Below are positions 42,034 through 54,392 of a stretch of DNA of 64,000 nt, piece after piece. The translations under genes were made by a program, and so were the position numbers. The notes below the pieces were generated by a model. That model worked only from the letters and a program-made list of their open reading frames with translations, did not search any database and was not told where the DNA came from. This stretch comes from Orbilia blumenaviensis (taxonomy: Eukaryota; Ascomycota; Orbiliomycetes; Orbiliales; Orbiliaceae): positions 248,001 through 312,000 of the forward strand of contig JAVHNS010000016.1 of NCBI GenBank assembly GCA_036872755.1, given 5' to 3'. Each line of letters opens with the position of its first letter. Within the stretch, counting starts at the first letter, position 1.

Positions 42034-43540
42034 ATGAAAGTTAGCGTCGTCTGCTTCTCCGTGTTTGCTGCGCTTGTGCAGGCAGCATCTCGAACTTCTC
42101 CACCATCTGGAGCAATCGTAGTCGCAAAGTCCGGCGGACAATATACTGGTGTAAGTTTTTAGATTGGGAGAAAAAAGAAAAAGAAAATAATGCAGAGTAA
42201 AATTTGAAGTCATAGAGTCTAACATAACAATCATATACAAAAGCTTCAAGCAGCTATAAACTCAATCAGTACAAGCAATACCGGCAATGTTGTGATTTTT
42301 ATCCAGCCGGGTAGCTACAGTGGCCAGGTCTATATTCCCAATACCATCAAAGCGAAAATCACAATCTACGGTTACACCACGAACGACCAAGACTACAACC
42401 AGAACCAAGTCACTCTTGTAAACTCCCTGGGTGCAGACGTGGCAGGCAGCAATGATGCGTCGGGAACGCTGAGAGCACACACTACAGATTTTAAAGTCTA
42501 CAATGTCAATATTGAAAACTCGAGGGGCTCTGGTGTGCAAGCTATTGCGCTAAGCACTCAGGGTAACCAGCAAGGTTACTACGGATGTAAACTTTTAGGA
42601 TATCAAGATACACTCTTGGCCAATAAGGGAACTGTGAGTCCATTTTTTATTTGTAACATTCCCATGTTTTCGAGAGCTTCTCTAGGTTTTCGGGGCAGGA
42701 AAAAAAAAAAAAAAAAAAAAAAGGAAGTGGTTTATGGGCCTGGGGGTTTAGGAATGAAATCAAGAAAGCGTTTCTAACGTAGCTATCAATGAGCTTTGTA
42801 TTCCACAGAACGTCTTCAACAAATGCTACATCGAAGGCGCAACCGACTTCATATTCGGCCAACAGGCAGTTGCCTGGTTCGAAAAATGCACCATCGCAAT
42901 CTCCGGCAATGGATACATCACCGCCAATGGTCGTGACAGCGACACGAACCCTTCTTACTACGTTATCAATTCTTCCACAATATCTCTCAAATCTGGGGTC
43001 AGTTCTAGCGTAAAGACATACCTCGGACGTCCGTGGCGCGCATACGCTCGAACTGTGTTCCAGAATACCGCCATGTCATCCGTCGTCCGTCCGGAGGGTT
43101 GGTCTACTTGGAGTGTGGCGCTTGATAATGTTTACTACGGCGAGTATGGAAACACCGGCGATGGTTCAAAGGGTACCCGTGTCAGCTGGTCGAAGAAGCT
43201 ATCCTCTGCACTCACCCTTGGTGGTATCATTGGTAGCACCTCGTGGATCGATATGAACTACTGGAACAACGTAAGCAGCGGTACCACCACTACAACCAAG
43301 GCTACCACTACCCCTGTAGCCACCACCGCAGCTACAAAGACGACCACAGCTGGTGGCAGCGGATGTACTCAAGCTATTTACGGCCAGGTAAGTTTGAGAA
43401 CATACTCCCCTAATTTGGCATCGTGCAACAATAGCTAACAAATATCTCAGTGTGGTGGACAAGGCTATACTGGATGTACTATTTGCGCTTCGGGCAGTAC
43501 TTGCAAGTATTCTAACGATTGGTATTCTCAGTGTCTTTAG
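42034..43540 (+). CDS. Secreted pectin methylesterase (CE8) with C-terminal CBM1
   Basis: De-esterifies pectin in plant cell walls. Exons 42034-42150, 42244-42633, 42809-43387 and 43451-43540 (sum 1,176 nt; 391 residues), all introns in phase 0. A signal peptide of about 17 residues ([14 protein letters not shown]) is followed by the right-handed beta-helix. Catalytic blocks are [19 protein letters not shown] (Gln and Asp), GATDFIFGQ (second Asp) and [15 protein letters not shown] (Arg/Trp). A Thr-rich linker ([20 protein letters not shown]) leads to a carbohydrate-binding module family 1: [25 protein letters not shown] and [12 protein letters not shown], with the aromatic binding face and disulfide cysteines. 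The CBM1 is encoded partly by its own last exon. It should tether the enzyme to cellulose. Intron 2 contains a 20-odd base A run. Confidence 0.94.
42701..42722 (+). repeat. Poly(A) run in a pectinesterase intron
   Basis: A22 within intron 2. Simple homopolymer; no coding effect expected. Confidence 0.85.
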
Positions 43541-44069
43541 ATGGGTACTTGGTATTAGATACTGATTCAGCGAATATTTTTTAACTGTAAATATGTTGAG
43601 TGGGCTGTGGGAAACCCCTTGTAGATAAGTTTATCTGGAATAGGAGCCGGCGAATTAACGGTAAAGCAATAAACTAGATATTTTTGATACCAAAATAGTA
43701 TAGAAGAATATATCAAATGATAACTGATTCATGATAAATATCAGAGATTTTAAGTGACCAAGAAAGTAAAACGCGGGAATAGCACTGCATAGCTGCAGAT
43801 GAAAGGGATTAAAGCAATAAACATGGGAAAACCCTGCGCTAACATAAGATACTACAAGGCTAAACACTAGAGGCATTAGAAATATTAGAAACATTAGAAA
43901 GGAGTAATAAGAGCGATGGAAGGCGTATGATCATATAGAAAACCAGAAAACAATATCCAGGATGACTCCCAGAAAGCAGCAAGCAAAATATAACACCATG
44001 GGACGGAGAGCTTTTCTGGATGGAAAATTTTGGGTAGTAGATCGATTGTAACAACTAAGTCGAATCGGA
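43541..44069. other. Convergent spacer pectinesterase / RdRP
   Basis: 529 bases, A-rich, with a short ATTAGAAA triplication at 43876-43900. No gene seen. Confidence 0.4.
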
Positions 44070-47000
44070 CTATCCATCAGGCTCAGAGCTGTCGGCGTCG
44101 TCTTCCTCAGCTGTTCCGTTGTTAAACCACGTTTTGCTTTCAGCCGTTCCCTTGAGTGCCGAGGACTTTACGCGAGTCGCTCTCAAAATCGGCTGGATAA
44201 CAAAGCCACTTCGTCGATTCTCATTTGCTGCGAGCAATTTCTCGTAACAATAAATGTCGTGTGCCACAGCCCATGCGAGTGTCGTTTTCGAATCCTGAAA
44301 CGAGGTGACCTTTTCATATAAAACCGATGCCTTTAGTCTATTCCAATTACCATATGGATTGTTGATGTCGAGATTCCACCTCCGCACGAGTGCCTTTGCT
44401 GCCTCGGAGGTTTCGTCTGGTGCTGGGAGGATTCTGTCAAAGTTTTGGGCAGCAGCAGCGTAGCAGGAATCCGAATCTTCTGGGATTTCTCTATCCCTGG
44501 AATGCATCGTCTCAGCCCAACGACCCCCCCATTCGCTCCTTAATCTAGCGATCCGATCGTTGAGGTGTACCTTTTGCCTGTGGTACGCATCCGCTTCATC
44601 GATTAAGAACTTCTCCCCAGTTTTCCTAAGAGCTTCATAATAACTCGAGCACTGGAAACCGTACGCAAGCAAATGGTCATCCCTGTGTGATGCCTGGGCG
44701 GCTGATTTTCCGAACAGAGCACGGAGTTCGTTTAGCTTCTGATCTGCAACCGTGAACTTCAATTTATCTACAGGATGCCCATTATTTCGTGCTTGTTCTT
44801 TGTCTTTTTGGCTAAGGTCCTTCCACTTGTAGTACGGAAGTGGCAGCTTGCCATGCATGCCTTTGAGAGTATTCCAAAAACCATCTCTCGGCCACGTGCC
44901 TTGTTTGGGAGCGTCGACAAGTTTGCCGCAGACCACGCCTAGCTCCTTTGCTTCTCTCAAGTTCAGGACGCCACTTGGGTCATTGTGGTTCTTGTACACA
45001 AATTTCTCCCAGAAGCTTGTGCATTGACCGAGAATAGAGTCCTTCATTGCGGTCTCAAGCTGACGTTGTATGAAATCAGAGAATGCCGTTGGAGATTCCT
45101 CCCCGGGTGTGAAGTCCTCGTGCATGGTTCTACAATCAGTGACAAAATAGTGGTCAATATTGATGGTGCTTGGTCCATGAACGCGCTCGCCTCTGAACTC
45201 ATTCACGAGTCTTTGGTCCCAGCATGTCCAGACCTCATCTCCGTCGTAGTCGCCGCCGGACAGGTAATCTGCCGGACTACGATCCCCGCTATCAGGATCT
45301 ACCGCAAAGACAACGACGTTGGTTAAGTGTCGCAATTCTGGAATATCCACCGCCTCGGCGAGTTGAATATCTGATCCAAAATGGGCTGGATTTCGTGCGA
45401 GTAATACTCCTCCCTTAAGAACGTCTATTGGTAGATCCGTCTTATGGTTTATGAATGTTGAACCCGGACCAAATCTAAGATAAACCTGTCCCTTCTCGAG
45501 CTTTTTCGTTGGGTCTGGCACACAGTAAGGCCTGCAACTTTGAGGGACACGAATGTTCATTTTGTTGAGGATTGAGTTGTAATGCCCTTCCATAATTAGT
45601 TTAACGTGTTCTTCCAGCGCTTTATGTTGGATTGTGAAGCCGGCGTTAATCATATCGACCGCTCGCTCAGCGACAAGCGCTGGCATCCTTCCGTGCATAG
45701 GTGTGTCGCCACTACCTTTTCGATAACCATCTATTCGGACTCGTTCTATATAAGCTCGGAGAGGCGCGCCGTCGCTGACCCTCCCATCGGTGAAGAGTCC
45801 AGTAACTTCGCTGTCGATATCCTCGCACAGTAATTCCCCAAGTGTGGTTTCCGTGACGCCGTTGTGCAGCAAAACCGCGATAAACTGTAGGTTTAGAGCT
45901 GATGGGTTGAGAGCCTTCGATACGCCACAGACATGGAGTGTGCGGTGCTCCTCCTCATATTCGATAAACTCGTACTTATTTTGGTCCGCTAAATCACAAA
46001 AAACAATTAGGTAAATATAAACATGAAATAGGCGGGTAACTCACATCTTATCTTTATCCACACCTCGTCCGACTCGAGGGGGGTGTCGGGATCTATTATC
46101 CAGAGACCTTTTGCTCCCACAATTCGGGCTTGCACTGCACTTGGTGGGTATGGCAAACCTAGTATTCGAGCGACCTGCCGGGACACAGCTGGACTGATAA
46201 GGCCGCACCCATCTGTCAGTGAAGGTTTCTGCTCTTTGCCTTGATTGTCGATAAAAAAGGAGTGGACGTCGCTGATGTACTTGATCTGCTCGCGCTCAAA
46301 GACAATGGTAGGGGATGTTGTTGTGAGGCCTAAGAACACATTAGCTTCGAGTAAAACAAAATCAGCTAAATCGAAAGTAAGGACATACCAAGAGCGATTC
46401 GCGAATAAAATTTACACTGGGTTAACTTTAAATTGTCTTTTGAGAGTGGAATCATCCACTCTACCGCGGCTCTATGATCCACAAGGGCAAGCCCCGGGCC
46501 CGATTCTGCAAACATGATTACGCTAGCTTGCAAGCTTTTATCGACTTTCTTGAACTTATTCCCATTCTCGTCTTTATTAGCAGGGCGGTGGTGTATGGCA
46601 CGCCATCGGCGGCCGAGGTACTCAAAGCCTTCATGGCTCAGGTACCTAGCAATATCTGCGTAGGTGATATCCTGATTCGATGGAATGGTTTCCGAACCGA
46701 CTTGTGGAATGCGAAGTATTAGAAACCTGTCAGACCCAAACTTTAGATCAAAACGACAGCTATCAGTTCTCAAACTTAGAGGTCGGGGCCAGAGTGTAGG
46801 TCTCCATATTTTAATGCCCGTCCCTGCCGGATCTGAAACCCTCTCAAACTTCAACTCAGCAGAGAGCTGTATTCTGTGGTCCCAGTTCCTTTCGCTTTCG
46901 AAGATCGCACCATAGACATGCTTTGTGATAACTTGGACCAGTCCTGATTTCTCATCTTTCATAAGCCTCAACCCGAACGTGGCGAAATACTCTTGAGCTT

Positions 47001-49320
47001 TGGCGTACTCGAGACTTGGGTTCTCAACGAAAGTGGAAACTAGCTCCTTAAGTAATGGCTGCACGAAGGATGCTTCGGCTGTCCTGCCGCTTGTCTCGAC
47101 GACAAGCCTTTGTGACTCCCACTGGAGCCAGAAAGGAGTGTTCAGATTGCTGAACAACTGTTCATAATGATCACCAGGAAAGTTTTCCCCTTCTAGCGTT
47201 TTATAGAAGCTATGTCGAGGATGCTTGCTCGAAAATGACCTGGCCAAGGGACCACGAGACTGGGGTTGGGCTGAAGAGCTTGCTTCTCCGGTAGCTGGGG
47301 TGTGGGTGATAGGCCTTGGTGCTGGTTGGGGCCGTTGTTGGGGCTTCTTTGCAGGTGGATGTTTCTTGCCTGTGGTTGATTCTTGAGGACCAAGTACTAA
47401 ATTGGAGGTTTATGATTTCAGAATACTAAACTTTGGCTGGAAGTCGTGGGGAGCAGTATTAAGGACTTACAGCACATTTCTTCAACCGTAGAGCAACCGA
47501 CACTATAGGATTTCCTGGAGGAAGCCTCATCTTGTTCGGACTGGAGCTGAGAGGATGGCGAAGCTAGGGAGGACCATTAGATTCTCTAAATAGGCTTACA
47601 GGCTGGAGGTTAAGTTAACGTACCAGGCCTGGCCCCATTCCCACTTCTCATTACCGGCCGTGATGTATTCCCTGAGTTTGTAGTCCCTCCTGACACTGAC
47701 CGGCCGGTATGGACCGGCCCAACGCGTCGCTCGTCCCTATGGGAACGAGCTGGGGGTACGAAGTCCAAGGGTGTATCATCATATCTGCCCGGCGAAGCAA
47801 GTTTTCCTTCCATCGTACTGTTGAAAGAAGTGGGTTGCGTACTCTGGTATTCGTTCCGCGACTGTAGCAGAGAATCCATGGCTGAAGTTTCAGTGGTGTC
47901 CGTTTCGAAGCTTTGACGGCCTCTTGGTTTCACCAAGGGGACCGGTGCCTGATTTTCAGTCCAAGATGGCTGCTTTACTGGAGCTCGTGAGTTCGAAGGA
48001 CCTGAAACCTGCTTAGGAGCCGAGGCCCTCGTCGGTTCTATTCGGTCCTGGGGGCCTGAGGAAGGACGTTTCCATGGAGGTTCCACGGAATCGCCAGCAG
48101 GGTAGTTATTCTGCTTCCGTTTTTTCGAATCCTCCCTCGGGAGGAGTCGTAAATTAAGATCAGAATTTGTAGGCAGAGCCAAAGAATTCGATATTTGTTC
48201 AGGTGCACTAGTGGCTGGGGGCTTGGACTCGAAGATGGGCTTATTAGGAGGCTTTGGTACCTGAGCAAATATTCGTGGCTGAATCAGCGAGTCTTCTGGT
48301 GGCACGTAGGTACCCCAGTTATGATTCTGGGACTTGACTGGTTTCGCAGGAGGTGAGTGTATTGTGAAATTTGGGGGTTGGGAAGACGGAGGAGAGATAT
48401 GATGAAGAGAAGAAGAATAAGGAACAGTGCCGGACTGGTGATGGTGGGTTTCCATATTATTATGGTCGCCGAGAGGAAACTCAGGTAGAGTCCCTGCTAG
48501 GGTTTCTGCACGAAAAGAATCGACAGGAATCTGTTGGATAGGGAACGATATATGTTTATATAATATACACGTCAGTCGCCAATAGCAAGTATCATGATAT
48601 AAGTTAGAGGCGTGCATTTAGCTGGAGGAGGAAGGAGTTAGGTGCTGTAGTACTGACCAAGCCGGAGTCATCTGGTTCGATATCGATCTCTGTAGCCTCT
48701 TCGTAGTAACCAGGGAACCCGGAATTCATTTCATTGTCCCAGGACTCCCTCGACCGGAGAGACCTCGGTGGAGGGTTGCTGCTGTGGCCACTACCCGCAG
48801 CCATGTTGGTCTCCTGCCACTCGAGAACCCTTCTTCTAGTCTTGTCCGATGCCTTCATTAGGCTGCTCGAGCGGTCAGTGGTAGTCCGTTTCCCAGCTGG
48901 GTCGATGCTGATAACGGACTGTCGTTGATGGTTTCCCTGTGTGACTATACTCCCACCGTCACGATTGAAGATTTTTAATTGCTTTTGAAGTTCTTGGTTG
49001 AATGCTCGAATGCGTCTCTTCTGGATTGCAGCTTTCCTCCGTTCGCTTGAACGGACACCAGAAGCCTTGGTTAGAGTGTCCTCAGCCAGGTTATCGAGGT
49101 TCGCAAACACTTCAAATTCTCGAACAGCAGCTGCAAAATTGCGTCTGGCGTAGGTCAATAAGAATTTGCTTTGAGCAAAAAAGTCGAATTTGTCTTGTCC
49201 AAGGGCAGCTAGGCTAATCTGCTCTGGAGGCAATGGGAGTCCGAATCTTGTTTTCAAGGCATGGAAGACTTGTGTATAAGTCAGATCATCTCGAAGTGTG
49301 AAGTTGGAGGAAGTTGACAT
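44070..49320 (-). CDS. RNA-dependent RNA polymerase of the RNA-silencing pathway
   Basis: Makes double-stranded RNA for Dicer in quelling/meiotic-silencing-type pathways. Six exons: 49320-48658, 48530-47624, 47563-47471, 47396-46389, 46329-46045 and 45988-44070 (sum 4,875 nt; 1,624 residues). About the first 560 residues are a weakly conserved region. A helical part (about 1-120) has FFAQSKFLLTYARRNFAAAV, followed by Pro/Ser-rich disorder. The RdRP domain follows, with SPTIVFEREQIKYISDVHSF, YLRFGPGST, LARNPAHFGSDIQLAEAVD, LRHLTNVVVFAV and the catalytic loop YLSGGDYDGDEVW. The DYDGD lies at residues 1232-1236 (nt 45234-45251), so the metal-binding aspartates are intact. Exons 4-6 are firm; the junctions of exons 1-3 rest on splice signals and phase in poorly conserved sequence. 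I cannot say which fungal RdRP subclass this is. Confidence 0.92.
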
Positions 49321-49462
49321 GTCTCTAAGCTAAAGTGAAGAGATAGATGGTTTAAACTGCGTAAACGCGGCTTGTTAGGATCGATCGTAAGGTGCCATTA
49401 CTTGAGGAGACATAAGAAACGTGAAAGGCGTGATGGGGATGGAGTGTTCGTGATAGGGAAGA

Positions 49463-49580
49463 AACAGATTGATGAAGAGAGGAGGAAAAAGAGGAGGAGG
49501 GGGGAAGGCAAGGAGAGAATGGGAAGTAGAGAAGGAGAAGGAGGGGGGAGGGGGGAGGGGGGAGGGGAGACGGAGAAGTC
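49463..49580 (+). repeat. Polypurine tract with potential G-quadruplex core
   Basis: About 115 bases nearly free of pyrimidines lie 140-260 bases upstream of the RdRP start. The core at about 49539-49565 has at least four runs of 4-6 G separated by single A. It is G-rich on the plus strand, so C-rich on the RdRP coding strand. Confidence 0.8.
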
Positions 49581-49734
49581 AGTCTAGGACTTAGTTACTT
49601 AGGCACTGACATTAAAAAATGGAAGCGCACCGATTGCTTGTCACAGCTGAGCAACATCAAGAGGTTGACAACGGCCTTGTTTCTCAGCTTACTCTTGAAC
49701 AACAAGGTGCCTTAATACCAAGTACTTAAGCAGG

Positions 49735-49800
49735 TACCTATGTAAGTCGGCGGGTACTTAGGTAGCTACCTAGGTAGGTAGTAGGTACCTACCTGCTGTG
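49735..49800 (+). repeat. TAGGTACCTACC-type tandem/palindromic repeats
   Basis: Overlapping GTAGGTACCTAC and TACCTAGGTAGGTA units. Similar sequence recurs at 31551-31567 and in the NLR intron near 7293-7350. Confidence 0.7.
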
Positions 49801-49807
49801 TAGGTAT

Positions 49808-49839
49808 CTAGTCTCGTAGGTCGTATACTACGAGACTAG
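49808..49839. repeat. Perfect 12-base inverted repeat (hairpin)
   Basis: CTAGTCTCGTAG at 49808-49819 and its exact complement CTACGAGACTAG at 49828-49839, separated by 8 bases. It would form a stable stem-loop in DNA or RNA. Confidence 0.8.
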
Positions 49840-52114
49840 TAGGTATCTAGGCCAAGACTTGTTATCTTACTTCCAATTCATATATTGGTTAGAGCTCCAT
49901 TCAAACATTAGATGAATCAAGACGGAAGAGCTAACAAGGGAACTAACTTTATCCGGTGACTCTAAACCAGGAACGACGTCCTCGCCAATGTCAGGCCGGA
50001 ATGCACTTTGGTGACAACAGACCAATCCTTCGCGAAACGGCGGAAGATGTCAATATTGGTCAATGCAATGCGATATAATATACTGTTCTGAAATCGAACT
50101 GACGACTAAAGCGATAGCAAATAGGTACTTTATATAGGGCAGAAGTAAGAGAAAGACGACACGAAGATTGATCCGGAGGGGAAAGGCAACGGAAGAGCGT
50201 GTTAATTGACCTTCTCGCAATCAGCTGACAGCAGCCCCTCTTTAAAACATCAAATCAAAGCGTGCGTGTGTGTGCAAAACATCAACAAAGCTGAGAATCA
50301 ACAGCGGCCTGAAGTCGAACACACTTACAATGCCTGAAGTTAGGCCTTCCTGTTTCTTCCCCTATAGAAGGTTGGATTTGGTTGGTTGGCGGGACGACGA
50401 GTTCTGGGATGTTTGTGGTCAGAACCAGAACCAGAACTAGGGCCAGGCCTACGCTGATAGTTAAGGTCCGTGCGGGTCAAGCGTGCATGCGGAGGCGGGA
50501 GACAACGGGTGCCCTCCTTTGGGACTAGAGCGGCCCGGCCAACACTGCCATTTCTGAGGTTCTCTGCCTGAAGGAATGCCAAATGGTTGTCGATGGCGGG
50601 CTAGACAAGCGGCTGGATAAGTCGTCCCGAGAGCTTCATTATATACTCAAACATATATATATGCAGGCTCTATAAGTATGGGAGAAAGAGGTCCAGAGAC
50701 CGCGGGATCCTCGAAGGGAGCTACCGAACTCATCTCGATTGTTGAAACGTCTTAGGTTCGCCTCACCGTAGCGCTATCACCTACGACAAAATCACAGTCG
50801 AATCAGCGTGTTCCCATTTGGTGCCTGAAATCTACTGTTGGATGCCGTCGACTTCATACAGCCTTGTTGCGGGTACATCGTGAGCCCGGCCCCTCTCATC
50901 TCATGTGAGCAGAATTCTTTGTTTCCCTTCTGCACTTCATGCATGAGGCTGAGATCAAACGTATTTCTACCCTGGTTTTTTCGACCAGGCCTGGCGGGCA
51001 GCCGTTTCTCGCTGACGAACTAGATGTATTATTGGGCAGCCGAATCGGTTCAGTCGACAGAACCCCGAGTCCACTTTGGCAGGCTGCAAGTGCAAAACCA
51101 CAAACTCCACCCATAGGGATAACCCCGAGGGTTTAGTTGCAGGGAATGCGCAACCAGCCCGACCCAACGATGATCGAACGCACTCTTCAGTCATGTCGGC
51201 GTGATCAAATTGTGCTCATAGCCATGCTTGAATCCTTGATGCTATATCTACAAAAATCTAGCTTTGCATTAGCCTAGACCTAAGGCCTCGGATATTTGGG
51301 TATCGCACACCGGAATTGTTTCCTTTTTCTTTCAAGGTTTGGATTCCTGCGGGGTTCCTGGTCTCTGAGACCCTGAGCTCACTACCCAGGTATGAACTAG
51401 AACAATACTATGTCGATGGTTTTGCATCGCGGATATGTAGTCCTATATGCTATAAAAACTCAATCGACGGTGATTATGATGATGACGTCGCTAATTAAGC
51501 TATCAACGGGAACATTACTGAGGTTAGCAACACAAGTAATTGACATTTTAGCCACACGACTTTTTCTATTAAGCCCTCTTAGAACCTCTTTTCGAGAGTT
51601 AACATCCCCAGATTCTCAGTTCTCTTGCCTCGAATCCCCAATAATATATGCCAGCTTCGGCCGGGAAAATACAGCGTCTGGAACAAACGGGTGCTGAGTT
51701 GTCACACGCTGCCCAGCTGCCAGGCTAAGTTGTCACTTTGGGGGCCGAGATTCGCCCCGCTGAGGGGTTGCATTCGGTGAGCTTCCCAACTCTGAGCGGC
51801 CCTACGAACGATATTACAGTGGGCTGCGAAGGCTCCTGCGAATACATAACCTTGCATAAAGTCTACACCGTCCCCAAGTTACTTCACCAGATACTTCTTT
51901 AATCCTGAAGCCATAATCTGCACTATCCCGTCCCGCTACCCACCCAACTGGTTTCGAGCGTTTCATCGCCGTGGTCGCCAATCTTGAACGAATAAAAAAA
52001 AAGTTGAATTCCGGCCCCTCTTCACCTTGCATCGGTAGCGTGAATAAATCAAGTTCTGCAAACGAAAATAAAACAAAAGAAAAGAAGGAGAAATTATTTA
52101 GTCAGCCTAGCATT

Positions 52115-53459
52115 ATGACCAGCACTCCCTCCCGCACTTCCGTCAAGGATCTCTTCGACCTGAAGGGCCGCTTTGCAATTATCACAGGTGCGGGCCAGGG
52201 AATTGGTTTGGACATCGCTCACGCCTTCGCAGAACAGGGCGCCAATGTTGCTATCTGGTACAATTCTAATGCCGCAGCTGTCGATCGAGCGGCCGAGATT
52301 AGTTCAAAGTATGGTGTGGTGTGTAAGGCTTACAAAGTTGGGGTCACAAACGAACAGGAGGTGACAAAGGCTGTCGATGAGCAAGTTAAGGAGTTCAACG
52401 GGAAACTGGATATCTTTGTTGCAAATGCTGGTGTAGCATGGACGCATGTGAGTTGTTGATATCCCACTTCTAATCGCTGTGGCTTGAATCATTGGGCCAT
52501 GGGGATTTTACATAGGTAGATGATACCTAAGGTATAAAAGTACTTCGATAATAATTATTTGACGTCGTAGGGTCCTATACTCGGTGTACGTGGGTCCCGT
52601 ATATATAACTGCTTATCTAAACCAAGTTCTTCCCACTCCAGCCCCGCTGGATCTACCTATCATAAACTCGTTTCTCTTTCTCTCTTTTTTTTTTTACTGA
52701 GTTAACATATAATCCACAGAGTGATCCGTCAAACCCTGACGCTAAACCAGATATATCATGTTATGAAACGATCACAAAGACAAATGTCGATGGTGTCTTT
52801 TACTGCGCAAGAGCCGCAGGAGCTCATTTCAGACGCCAAAGCCTCACAGACCCTTCCTTCCGAGGATCATTCATTGCCACGGCGTCTATGAGTGGGCATA
52901 TCGTTAACTTGCCACAGCTGCAAGCTGTATACAATATGTCTAAGGCAGGTAAGGGGATAAGAAAACATGCCCTTTTTTCTCTATTCTATGAAAGTTTATA
53001 GCATATGCTGATTGCAGGCGTTCAGCGGTGGTCCACTTTTGCAGAAGTCTTGCTGTTGAATGGGCTGAATTCGCACGGGTGAACACAATATCGCCAGGAT
53101 ATATTATTACGGAAATCGGTAACTTTGTGCCACTAGAGCAGAAGAAGCAGTGGCATGAAAAAACTCCGATGAGGTATGGCTAAGAGACATCAATTCTATC
53201 TACAGTAATGGCTTGACTCAACTATGAAATGATTTAACCGGGACTAAACATTATCTGGTTATATATTAGACGAGAAGGATACACCCATGAGCTCAAAGGT
53301 GCATATTTGCTACTCGCATCGGATGCTGGCAGTTACATGACGGGCTCTGATATTATCGTTGACGGGTGAGTTATTTGCCATTCGAATTTACAATTTTGAA
53401 AACCCGAACTCTCATACTAACGTAGCTAACTCGATCTTAGTGGGTATTGCTGCCCTTAG
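52115..53459 (+). CDS. Short-chain dehydrogenase/reductase, polyol/sorbose-reductase-like
   Basis: Classical NAD(P)-dependent SDR. Exons 52115-52447, 52720-52948, 53026-53173, 53270-53365 and 53441-53459 (sum 825 nt; 274 residues). [20 protein letters not shown] is the TGxxxGxG cofactor site, [12 protein letters not shown] the NAG motif, and [11 protein letters not shown] with [19 protein letters not shown] the Ser-Tyr-Lys catalytic set. [10 protein letters not shown] and the end SDIIVDGGYCCP complete the family pattern. The closest style is fungal NADP-dependent mannitol dehydrogenase / Sou1-type sorbose reductases; the substrate is inferred. The in-frame upstream Met at 51971 belongs to the leader; I start at MTSTPS. 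At exon 3 two AGs lie 8 bases apart and only the second (53024-53025) keeps the frame. Confidence 0.9.
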
Positions 53460-54392
53460 AGCTTAACCTATAAGCCCTACCTTCTTCGACTACGACAGTA
53501 GAGTAACGGCACACTTGCGGAAGTTCTGGCGTCTACAGAGTTATTTTCGGCGTTTACGGTTTCGGCTTATACCGTTAACTATTTGGTGAATGAAACGACT
53601 ACCAAAAGTGCAAATATAGAAGGTGTATATAGGTACTTGCGAGATTGATATCAATTGGAAGATTGGGGCCAGCTGTCTCGTATATACAGACCATTGAGTG
53701 CATGAAATTTCCATCTACCCTGTCTTGGGAGCCCCCCTTATCATGTTAAACACAGCCTAAGCTAAGATGCATTACTATAATTCATAATGATGGTTAATCA
53801 ACTGCGACAGTCACACAAAACCAGGTCTAGATGTTAGAAGTCGGTTTGGTTCTACCAATAATCTATAGCTCTAGCTAGGCTACCCAAACCAGCCTAGACA
53901 ATGGGTATCTGATGGGTAAAAGCTGAGACTGAAATAGAATCGTCGATATAATATGGTCATCTGCCACCCTAACAAATGCAAAATACAGCTGCGCTGATTG
54001 TTAAATTTGTAAATAGACACGGTTCAACGGATACACCTTCTCCTCAGGGCCATCGATGATCGAAATGCAAAGTCGCACGAGATCACAGGTACAGGTGCTG
54101 CAGCTGGTTCCCCTTCCCAGTCATGCCGTAACTGAGCCTAGTCTACCCTGTCCCGTCCCAACTTCCCGCTTGGCTGGCCTCAAAGCGAGGGGTGTTTGTC
54201 CGCCCAATGGCGGTTTGTCGGCCTAAAAAGGCGATGGCTGGGTGAATCCCCAAGCTGGCTCCACACCACCATCCCATCCCGACCTGAGGTCACCCTCCCT
54301 TACTACATCATTTCATTGCATTAATAAAAGTACCTAGCCAGCCCAAGCAATCCATCCTATATCCTTCATCTCACCGTAATCGGCACAAGACC
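53460..54392. other. Intergenic, promoter of the aminopeptidase gene
   Basis: 0.93 kb without a supported gene. Near the end are pyrimidine-rich blocks and CCATCCCATCCCGACC, typical of a fungal housekeeping promoter. Confidence 0.4.

Larger units (their letters stand above)
49321..52114. other. Long intergenic region between divergent RdRP and SDR genes
   Basis: 2.8 kb. Holds, in order, a purine/G-rich tract, TAGGTACC-type repeats with a hairpin, and unremarkable sequence. An 80-codon open frame on the minus strand (50340-50582) is not convincing. The last 50 bases before the SDR start are A-rich. Confidence 0.45.

Noticed and set aside
50340..50582. 80-codon open frame on the minus strand in the RdRP-SDR spacer
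   Set aside because: Low-complexity Arg/Pro/Asn composition, no recognisable motif and no splice partners. I treat it as chance.
50896..51136. Overlapping open frames on both strands of about 65-72 codons
   Set aside because: Short, in a spacer, mutually overlapping and without family features.
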